A stretch of DNA of 64,000 nt, from contig JBPOFA010000015.1 of NCBI GenBank assembly GCA_051251595.1, forward strand, positions 30,622-94,621. The letters are read 5' to 3'. The position numbers were made by a program, and so were the translations under genes. The stretch comes from NORP110 sp051251595. GTDB lineage: Bacteria; Pseudomonadota; Alphaproteobacteria; Rhodobacterales; Rhodobacteraceae. The notes under the pieces are model-generated. The model was given only the letters and a program-made list of their open reading frames with translations. It searched no databases and had not been told where the DNA came from. Below, one piece after another: positions 8,406 to 15,297 of the stretch (positions are counted from its first letter, which is position 1; each line of letters begins with the position of its first letter).

Positions 8406-9302
8406 ATGAAGCGGACTATATTAACAGCAGTGTTAACTGCAGTCTTCGGCATCACTGATGGCGCTTTCGCACAGGAAGCGGCCCCAAATCGCGATTTTAC
8501 GTTCCGCAGGGTGAAAGTCGGTGAACCCAAGACTGGCAGCCGGATCACGGTGCAAATCGATCCGGATGAACAACGCGCATATATTACGCCGCCCAGACCT
8601 GTCACCAGAGAATACGACGCTGACAGTGAAATCGGCCCGCAGCCAGAGGCCCAATCGCCAAGCCTGCTGCCCGACACGCCGGAAATTAAGACGTCTGATG
8701 TGTTTGCCTGGTATTGGGCAAAAGTCTCACCCAGCTTGTCGGCTGGCAGCTCTGGGCGTCTTGAAGAGGCGGTGCAGTCCCTTAATGGTGGTCCAGATGG
8801 GCAAATGGTGGCCACGCCCCGTTTGCAAGATATGCAGAATATCGCGGCCGCCTATGGCATCGATATCCTAAAGGCGACGATCGGAACGAAAGTGTCGCCT
8901 GCCTTTGTTTTGGCGGTCATTGGAATTGAATCCAGCGGCGATAGCACAGCACTAAGCCATGCAGGTGCTCAAGGCTTGATGCAATTGATCCCGGCGACCG
9001 CTGAACGGTTCGGTGTTGCTGACAGCACGGACCCTGTTCAGAACATCAAAGGCGGTGTTGCATATCTGGACTGGTTGATGAACAAATTCGGCAATGATCC
9101 AGTTCTGGTTCTGGCGGCCTATAATGCGGGCGAAAATGCTGTGTTGCGCAATGAGGGTGTTCCTCCGTATGACGAGACGCGGGCCTATGTCCCAAAAGTA
9201 TTAGCGGCCTGGACTGTTGCGCGCGGCTTGTGCCTGACACCACCACAATTGATTTCGGACGGCTGCGTTTTTGCCGTCAAAGAGGCGAAGAATGACGGAT
9301 AA
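8406..9302 (+). CDS. Periplasmic lytic transglycosylase (SLT domain)
   Basis: A 298-residue secreted murein hydrolase that cleaves the MurNAc-GlcNAc bond to form 1,6-anhydromuramyl ends. The signal peptide is about residues 1-22 (ends GAFAQ). A low-complexity linker follows to about 140, then the goose-lysozyme-like SLT domain: the catalytic Glu is Glu175 in IGIESSG, followed by GAQGLMQLIPATAERFGV and LAAYNAGENAV. The position beside the Tad locus, transcribed away from it, suggests a job in opening the wall for the pilus, but that is inference. Its last 11 bases overlap the next gene. Confidence 0.93.
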   Translation: MKRTILTAVLTAVFGITDGAFAQEAAPNRDFTFRRVKVGEPKTGSRITVQIDPDEQRAYITPPRPVTREYDADSEIGPQPEAQSPSLLPDTPEIKTSDVFAWYWAKVSPSLSAGSSGRLEEAVQSLNGGPDGQMVATPRLQDMQNIAAAYGIDILKATIGTKVSPAFVLAVIGIESSGDSTALSHAGAQGLMQLIPATAERFGVADSTDPVQNIKGGVAYLDWLMNKFGNDPVLVLAAYNAGENAVLRNEGVPPYDETRAYVPKVLAAWTVARGLCLTPPQLISDGCVFAVKEAKNDG

Positions 9303-10734
9303 CACGAAACCACTGGTTCTGGATATTGATGGAACCTTTCTGAAAACAGACATGTTGTTTGAATGTTTCTGGGGCAGCCTGGGAAAACGGCCACTTGAAA
9401 CATTATCCACTGCGCTGCGGAATTTCACCCGCCCGGCTGTTTTGAAACGCGAGCTGTCAGAGTTGGCGCAATTGCGCACGGATTTGTTGCCGGTCAACGA
9501 AGATATCAAAGCTCTAGCGGATCAGAACCTGGAGGCGGGGCGGGAGGTTATCCTGGCCTCTGCTTCTGATGAGGCGCTGGTGTCGCAATTGGCCCGGGAC
9601 CATGGCCTGTCAGAACAGATCTTTGCGTCCAATGGTCAACATAACCTCAAAGGAGCAGCCAAGGCAGGCGCGTTGGTCGATGCATTTGGCGAAGCCGGAT
9701 TTGACTATGCGGGCAATGAACCCGTTGATGTCCCCATCTGGGAGCATTCGCAAAACGTGGTTATGGTGGGGGACTACCCTGACATTCGCGACTCGCTGAT
9801 ACAGCAGGGCAAGACGGTGAGCGTTTTTGAAGGCGGCTGGCACTGGCGCGGTTTGATCAAGGCGATGCGGCCTCATCAATGGGTCAAAAACGTTCTGCTT
9901 TTGCTGCCGATGCTGGCAGCGCATGATTTTAGTTTCTCAACCCTGTTGTTGGTGATTCTGGGCATAGCCGCATATTCGGCCGCAGCGTCGACTATATATA
10001 TAGTCAATGATTTGCTTGATCTTGAGGCCGACCGGCTGCATGCGACCAAGCACAAACGCCCCTTCGCAAGCGGGGCTGTGCCGATCAGTATTGGAATGAT
10101 CGCCTGTGCCGGGCTTGCGGTGATCGCCTTGGGCCTTGCTGCCTTTCTGGGGTGGGCGTTCTTTGCGGTTATCGTGGTCTATATGATCTTGTCTCTGGCC
10201 TATTCCCTGCGCCTCAAGCGGATGAGATGGGTCGATATCGCAATGCTGGCCACATTATATACACTGCGCGTCGTCGCGGGGGCCGCGGCGGGGCAGGTTG
10301 ATGTGTCAGGCTTTATGCTGATCTTTATCTTTCCGGTGTTCATTGCTTTGGGCTGTGTCAAACGCATGACGGAACTGACCCTGGCCACCAACGATGAACG
10401 TTTGCCCGGGCGCGGTTATGGCCGCAAGGACATCGGGGATCTGCTGAACATGGCAGGAATCGGTGTTGTCGGGGCGCTGTTGATCTTTTTCCTCTACACG
10501 CTTTCTGATCAAGCGAGAGAGCTTTACCCACAGCAATGGTTGCTTTGGGTGGCGATGATCCCGATTGCCATGTGGCTGATCCGGATGGTTCGGCTGGGGT
10601 ATTTCGGGCGGCAAGACTATGACCCGATCGTTTTCGCGATGCGCGACAAACGCGGGATTGGGCTTTTGCTGCTGACGCTGTCCCTGATGTTTTATTCTGC
10701 CGGGATTTGGCAGAACCTGCTTGGGCTAAATTGA
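9292..10734 (+). CDS. HAD phosphatase-UbiA prenyltransferase fusion (DPPR synthase-like)
   Basis: A 480-residue two-domain protein. Residues 1-190 are a HAD hydrolase: VLDIDGT (about 9-15), a Ser motif LASAS (about 88-92) and GDYPDIRD (160-167). Residues 195-480 are a UbiA-type membrane prenyltransferase with the first Asp motif NDLLDLEAD (239-247), the YSLRLKR region and about eight membrane helices. In mycobacteria UbiA Rv3806c joins PRPP to decaprenyl phosphate and a separate phosphatase removes the 5-phosphate; here both functions could be in one chain (inference). The ATG at 9292 has GAGG upstream; an ATG at 9271 is less likely. It runs head-on into the DprE2-like gene, overlapping it by 9 bases. 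Confidence 0.85.
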   Translation: MTDNTKPLVLDIDGTFLKTDMLFECFWGSLGKRPLETLSTALRNFTRPAVLKRELSELAQLRTDLLPVNEDIKALADQNLEAGREVILASASDEALVSQLARDHGLSEQIFASNGQHNLKGAAKAGALVDAFGEAGFDYAGNEPVDVPIWEHSQNVVMVGDYPDIRDSLIQQGKTVSVFEGGWHWRGLIKAMRPHQWVKNVLLLLPMLAAHDFSFSTLLLVILGIAAYSAAASTIYIVNDLLDLEADRLHATKHKRPFASGAVPISIGMIACAGLAVIALGLAAFLGWAFFAVIVVYMILSLAYSLRLKRMRWVDIAMLATLYTLRVVAGAAAGQVDVSGFMLIFIFPVFIALGCVKRMTELTLATNDERLPGRGYGRKDIGDLLNMAGIGVVGALLIFFLYTLSDQARELYPQQWLLWVAMIPIAMWLIRMVRLGYFGRQDYDPIVFAMRDKRGIGLLLLTLSLMFYSAGIWQNLLGLN

Positions 10735-11463
10735 CAGCTTTTTAAAGATCGGTTCGGGAACGGATCGAATGATCATCATGATATAACGCCAGAAAAAGGG
10801 CGTGTAGATCACGTTCTTTTTCTTTTTGACGGCTTTCAGAATGTCGTCGGCCACTTTTTCAGGGGGTGCGACCAGAATCAGCCCGTCCATGCCCCATGTC
10901 ATTGCCGTATCCACCATACCCGGTTTGACCGTAACAACGTGACCACCAGAGCGTGTTAGTCTGTTGCGCAGGCCTGACAGATAGGTGTGAAACCCCGCCT
11001 TAGAGGCCCCATAGACATAGTTGCTCAGCCGGCCGCGATCGCCAGCAACAGAGCCGACACCAACGACAGTGCCGCCGCCGCGCGCCTCCATCACAGGGGC
11101 GAGGGCCTGCAAGAACTGGGTTGGGCCGGTGAAATTATCGTTGATGACGCCTGCTATCAGTGCGGGGTCTTCATCAATTGCGGATTGTTCCGGCATCGAG
11201 CCGACGAAAACCGCCGCATTGATTTGGCCTTCTTCTTTTTCCAGTCGCTTTATGATGGCCGCATAGCCGGACGGGTCGCGGGCATCAAAGCTGACAACCT
11301 CGGCCAAGGGGGCGCCACGTTCGGCGCAGTCCGATGCCGTGTTCTTCAGGTCCTCTTTGTCCCGGCCGGCCAAAAAGACCGCGTCACCTTTTTCGGCAAC
11401 ACGCCGGGCAAAGGCGCGGGCAATCGACGAGGTCGCGCCAAGAATGATCCAGTTTTCCGTCAT
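10726..11463 (-). CDS. SDR oxidoreductase, DprE2-like
   Basis: A 245-residue short-chain dehydrogenase. The Rossmann motif GATSSIARAFARR is at about residues 9-21, and the active-site Tyr-Lys is in NYVYGASKAGF near 150. With the coupled FAD enzyme it matches the DprE1/DprE2 pair, where DprE2 reduces the 2-keto intermediate to decaprenyl-phosphoryl-arabinose with NAD(P)H. Its ATG overlaps the stop of the oxidase gene (ATGA), so the two are translationally coupled. The start at 11463 is set by AAGGAAATCGAA. Assignment to the arabinose step depends on the neighbours, because SDRs are diverse. Confidence 0.82.
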   Translation of the reverse strand: MTENWIILGATSSIARAFARRVAEKGDAVFLAGRDKEDLKNTASDCAERGAPLAEVVSFDARDPSGYAAIIKRLEKEEGQINAAVFVGSMPEQSAIDEDPALIAGVINDNFTGPTQFLQALAPVMEARGGGTVVGVGSVAGDRGRLSNYVYGASKAGFHTYLSGLRNRLTRSGGHVVTVKPGMVDTAMTWGMDGLILVAPPEKVADDILKAVKKKKNVIYTPFFWRYIMMIIRSVPEPIFKKLSI

Positions 11464-12773
11464 TTCGATTTCCTTAGCTTCAGCCGTCGGACCAGATCGG
11501 TGGTCAGTTTTCCTTCTGGGTCGGCTTTGGTCACGGCCGTCAGCCATTTGCCATGTTCAGGATACATCCCGGCCACGCGATCCGGCGTGCAGAGCGCGTC
11601 TTTTGCGAAATAGATCCGGCCACCCGCATTTTCGGCCATCCGCTCCAATTCGCCGATCAGGCTGCGTGCGCCGCTGCGATTTGGGAAATCCACAGCCAAT
11701 GTATAGCCTTCCATCGGAAAGGACATATACCCCGCGCGCCCGGCCCCCATGCGTTTGAGAACCGCAAGAGGTGAGGCAAGGCCGGAATTGGCGATCAATT
11801 CCAGAATCCGGCGCAAGGTATCGGCCTGGTCCAAGGGAACCACGCATTGAAACTGATGAAAGCCGCGTTTGCCATATAGCCGGTTCCAATTGTGAATTTT
11901 GTCCAACGGGAAAAACGGATCGGTGATCGGTTTCACTGTGGTGCGGCCCTGGGAAGGGACGCGGCGGAAATAGGCCTCGTTGAACATGCGCACGATTGGG
12001 CCGGACAGGGCCCAGTGCGGTGCGTTGAACGGCACTTCTCTGGATTTCGATTTCGTCGGTGAAACCCCAGATGTGATTTCACCTTCTTCCAGAATACCGC
12101 GGCCCAGTTGGTCGCCTTTGGCGGTGGCGTCGACCCAACCGACTGTATAATCCGCAGTCGAGCCGTCGAGCACGGACAAAAACTCTTCCCAGCCGTCAAT
12201 CCGCCGTTCCGTCAGGACCATCATGTCGCCCTTGCAGGGCATCAGCTGGATCGTCGCAGAGGCGATCATCCCGGTTTGGCCCATGCCGCCAACGGTGGCC
12301 TTGAAAAGATCAGGTGTTTTTTCCGGTGTGACTGTTTTTTTCTTGCCGTTTTGCAGCAGCGAAATTTCTGTCACATGCTGCCCAAAGGATCCGAGCACAT
12401 GGTGGTTCTTGCCATGCACGTCATTGGCAATACAGCCGCCAATGGTTGCAAACCCAGTGCCCGGCATAACCGGCGGGATCCAGCCGCGTGCAGCAAAGGC
12501 CAGCGCAAGGTCGCCGATTTGCACCCCGGCCTCTACGGTGACGCGGCCGATATCGCGGTCAAAAGCCAAGATTCGGGTAAAGCGCGTCATGTCGATCGCG
12601 CGGCCCGCATTGTTTAGCGCCACGTCGCCATAGGACCGCAACTGCCCAATCGCAGGGGCAGGGGTGTTGGCGGACAGCGCGACCAAATCACTTTGGCGTT
12701 CGGGGCGTGCAATTTCGGCTGTGGCCCGCAACGCGCGGCCCCAACCGGTGTATTCAGTGTTCTTCCAGCGCAT
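11460..12773 (-). CDS. FAD-dependent oxidase, DprE1-like
   Basis: A 437-residue FAD enzyme of the vanillyl-alcohol oxidase fold. The FAD-binding domain holds LRSYGDVALN (about 45-54), PVMPGTGFATIGGCIANDVHGKNHH (spans about 101-125; key residues are the Gly-Gly and the His-Gly-Lys-Asn-His-His stretch) and GGMGQTG. That HGKNHH signature is characteristic of DprE1, which oxidises decaprenyl-phosphoryl-ribose at C2. The C-terminal ALO-like domain is complete. It overlaps the YbhN-like gene by 20 bases upstream and the SDR by 3 bases downstream, so all three act as one unit. Confidence 0.87.
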   Translation of the reverse strand: MRWKNTEYTGWGRALRATAEIARPERQSDLVALSANTPAPAIGQLRSYGDVALNNAGRAIDMTRFTRILAFDRDIGRVTVEAGVQIGDLALAFAARGWIPPVMPGTGFATIGGCIANDVHGKNHHVLGSFGQHVTEISLLQNGKKKTVTPEKTPDLFKATVGGMGQTGMIASATIQLMPCKGDMMVLTERRIDGWEEFLSVLDGSTADYTVGWVDATAKGDQLGRGILEEGEITSGVSPTKSKSREVPFNAPHWALSGPIVRMFNEAYFRRVPSQGRTTVKPITDPFFPLDKIHNWNRLYGKRGFHQFQCVVPLDQADTLRRILELIANSGLASPLAVLKRMGAGRAGYMSFPMEGYTLAVDFPNRSGARSLIGELERMAENAGGRIYFAKDALCTPDRVAGMYPEHGKWLTAVTKADPEGKLTTDLVRRLKLRKSK

Positions 12774-13773
12774 TTCGAACCTTTATCGAATGGCGTTCTG
12801 CAAAGGGAAAGACGATCATGCCGATCACGATTGCGAACCAAAGAGTTGTTAAACGGATGATTGCGGTTGCGGGCAGGCTGACCTCTAGTGGGACGCCTTC
12901 AATGGACAAAAGCGCGACCATTGCTGCCTCTGCGCCGCCAATGCCACCGGGCGCACCTGTCAGGCCGCCTGCGATGGTTGAAAACATGAAAATCGCCATG
13001 GCCGAGGCCAGGCTAACGCTTGCGCCCATCCACACCAGCAACAGATGAAAGGCGTACCCTTCTGCCAACCAGCCAAGCGCGCCAATGCCGACCGCCATGG
13101 TCATCAGGCCAGGGCTGGAAAAACGACCAAGTGAGCGTGCAGCGGTGCGCACGCGGGCAAACAGGCGTGGCCAGCGCCCCACAATGCGATAACCGATATC
13201 TGCGGCCAGCGCCAAAAGCCGGGGGCGTGTTGACACCAAAGCGGCCATGAGCCCGAGGATTGCGATCGGAAATGCGCCAGAGATGCCGCTGGTGGATAAG
13301 GCCAATGCAATGGCTAGAATTGCGGCCATGGCGGCAAGATCGGAAGCGCGATCCACCAACAAGAGGGGCGCCGTTTTTTCCAGGGTCCACCCGGTTTCAC
13401 GGCGCAGCCAGCGCATGCGGACGAATTCCCCCAATCGGCCCGGGGTGACGGCCATGGCCAATCCCCCCAGAAAGTGGCGGGCGTTTTGGATCAATTTGGT
13501 CGGCAAACCCAGATGCGTCGCGAAAATGTGCCAGCGCAGGCTGCGCAACAGATAGTTCGCCAGGCTTAGCGCCAGTAAAATCCCAACCTGTGCCCAGCTG
13601 AGCTTTGACACTTGTGCAATTGTTTCTTCCCATCCCGTCGCGGCGGCCATGCCAAACAGGCCAAGCAGGACGGCAATGATAAGGCCCGCAAGAATGGCAA
13701 AATCCCACGCGCCGCGCTTACGCTTGGGGCGGGGAAGGGTCTTGGGGGTCAGGTTTGTGCTGCTCATTGTCAT
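12754..13773 (-). CDS. YbhN/AglD-type polytopic membrane protein
   Basis: A membrane protein of about 339 residues of the lysylphosphatidylglycerol synthase TM (UPF0104/YbhN) family, with about eight helices. Family marks include LANYLLRSLRWHIFA, GLAMAVTPGRLGEFVRMRWLR and GGLTGAPGGIGGAEAAMVAL. The extracytoplasmic function of this family is mostly unsettled. As first gene of the DprE1/DprE2-like operon it could move or use the lipid-linked pentose (inference). Two close starts are possible (13773 or 13767), neither with a strong ribosome-binding site. Confidence 0.8.
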   Translation of the reverse strand: MTMSSTNLTPKTLPRPKRKRGAWDFAILAGLIIAVLLGLFGMAAATGWEETIAQVSKLSWAQVGILLALSLANYLLRSLRWHIFATHLGLPTKLIQNARHFLGGLAMAVTPGRLGEFVRMRWLRRETGWTLEKTAPLLLVDRASDLAAMAAILAIALALSTSGISGAFPIAILGLMAALVSTRPRLLALAADIGYRIVGRWPRLFARVRTAARSLGRFSSPGLMTMAVGIGALGWLAEGYAFHLLLVWMGASVSLASAMAIFMFSTIAGGLTGAPGGIGGAEAAMVALLSIEGVPLEVSLPATAIIRLTTLWFAIVIGMIVFPFAERHSIKVRNALEEH

Positions 13774-13888
13774 TTGTTGCCGATCTAGACACACAATAGG
13801 GCAATTTTATGAACCTGTTTCCAATTTCTAAACAATTGGATCGAATAAAATAGAAGAGCACTTAAGATGTTGGTTTCTTGCAGGGAAA

Positions 13889-13910
13889 AGGGCGCGTTAT
13901 TTCGCGCCCT
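13889..13910 (-). terminator. Terminator of the CoA-transferase operon
   Basis: The 8-bp stem AGGGCGCG / CGCGCCCT with loop TTATTT (plus strand) lies 10 bases beyond the scoB stop and is followed on the minus strand by TTTCCC after the closing CT. It separates scoAB from the YbhN-like gene's upstream region. Confidence 0.8.
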
Positions 13911-13920
13911 GATCCATTAA

Positions 13921-14544
13921 TCAGACGATTTTGCCTTTTGTGGCGGCAATCATGTCTTCGCGTGTCACTCCAGGCGCAAGCTCTGCAATATGAAGGCCTT
14001 TGTGGGTGACATCCAATACGCCAAGATTGGTTATGATCCGGTCAACAACGCCTTTGCCTGTTAGGGGCAGCGTACATTTTTCCAGAATCTTGCTGTCACC
14101 GTGTTTGTTCGTGTGGTCCATGACCACCACGACACGGCCCACACCTGCGACCAGATCCATCGCGCCGCCCATGCCTTTGACCAGCTTGCCGGGAATCATC
14201 CAATTCGCCAGATCGCCATTTTCGGCAACTTCCATCGCGCCCAGAATCGCCATGGCGATTTTGCCGCCACGGATCATGCCAAACGACGTTGCGCTGTCAA
14301 AATAGCTGGTGCGATCCATTTCGGTGATCGTCTGTTTGCCAGCGTTGATCAGGTCTGCGTCTTCTTCGCCTTCAACGGGGAAGGGGCCCATGCCCAGCAT
14401 TCCATTTTCAGATTGCAGCGTGACGTCCACGCCTTCGGGAATGTAGTTGCTGACCAGGGTCGGGATGCCGATGCCCAGGTTTACATACATGCCGTCTTCG
14501 AGCTCTTGCGCGGCACGCTCTGCCATTTGATTTCTGTCCCACAT
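13921..14544 (-). CDS. scoB: 3-oxoacid CoA-transferase, subunit B
   Basis: A 207-residue beta subunit of succinyl-CoA:3-ketoacid CoA-transferase, which moves CoA between succinyl-CoA and acetoacetate for ketone-body or PHB-derived carbon use. It has the family start MWDRNQMAERAAQELEDGMYVNLGIGIPTLV, with the catalytic Glu in LQSENGMLGMGP (about residue 50), and KGMGGAMDLVAGV. It follows subunit A by 12 bases and ends at a terminator. AtoA of a different CoA-transferase is possible, but length and motifs favour ScoB. Confidence 0.93.
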   Translation of the reverse strand: MWDRNQMAERAAQELEDGMYVNLGIGIPTLVSNYIPEGVDVTLQSENGMLGMGPFPVEGEEDADLINAGKQTITEMDRTSYFDSATSFGMIRGGKIAMAILGAMEVAENGDLANWMIPGKLVKGMGGAMDLVAGVGRVVVVMDHTNKHGDSKILEKCTLPLTGKGVVDRIITNLGVLDVTHKGLHIAELAPGVTREDMIAATKGKIV

Positions 14545-14556
14545 GGTCCCGTCCCC

Positions 14557-15252
14557 CTAGGCTGCGCGCGTTGTGCGCTGTTCGATACGTTTTTCGTGTT
14601 CGCCCTGAATGATGCGATGCACATAAATACCGGGCAGATGGATCAGATCTGGATCCAGACTTCCGGTCGGAACGATTTCTTCAACTTCAGCAACACAGAC
14701 TTTGCCGCACATGGCGGCTGGCGGGTTAAAGTTGCGGGCGGTTTTGCGAAAGATAAGATTGCCGGTTTCATCGGCCTTCCAAGCTTTCACCAAGGAAAGA
14801 TCCGCAACTATCCCGCGTTCCATAATATAGGTTTCGCCGTCGAAATCTTTGTGCTCTTTGCCCTCGGCGATGACGGTTCCAACGCCGGTTTTGGTGTAAA
14901 ATCCGGGGATCCCTGCGCCACCGGCACGCATGCGTTCAGCCAGGGTGCCTTGGGGGTTGAATTCCAGTTCCAGTTCGCCCGACAAATACTGGCGCATGAA
15001 TTCTGCATTTTCACCAACGTAAGAGCTGATCATCTTTTTGACCTGCCGCGTCTGCAGCAAGATGCCGATCCCAAAGTCATCGACGCCTGCGTTGTTTGAC
15101 GCAAAGGTCAGGTCTTTTGTTCCGGCCTCTTTAATGGCCTGCAACAACAGTTCGGGGATGCCGCATAACCCAAAGCCGCCAGCGGCAATAAACATTCCGT
15201 CATGCAGCAGACCTGCAAGGGCCTCCTCGGCATTTGAATAGATCTTCTTCAC
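14557..15252 (-). CDS. scoA: 3-oxoacid CoA-transferase, subunit A
   Basis: A 231-residue alpha subunit. The glycine-rich CoA-binding motif GGFGLCGIPE is near residue 21-30, followed by the SNNAG motif, GGAGIPGFYTKTGVGT and the conserved EEIVPTGSLDPDLIHLPGIYV near the C-terminus. It is cotranscribed with scoB. The gap to topA upstream on the same strand is only 45 bases, so read-through from topA is possible. Confidence 0.93.
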   Translation of the reverse strand: MKKIYSNAEEALAGLLHDGMFIAAGGFGLCGIPELLLQAIKEAGTKDLTFASNNAGVDDFGIGILLQTRQVKKMISSYVGENAEFMRQYLSGELELEFNPQGTLAERMRAGGAGIPGFYTKTGVGTVIAEGKEHKDFDGETYIMERGIVADLSLVKAWKADETGNLIFRKTARNFNPPAAMCGKVCVAEVEEIVPTGSLDPDLIHLPGIYVHRIIQGEHEKRIEQRTTRAA

Positions 15253-15297
15253 GTTGCTATTCCCTCACTTCGCAAATTTCGTTCAATGCTTGAAAGA

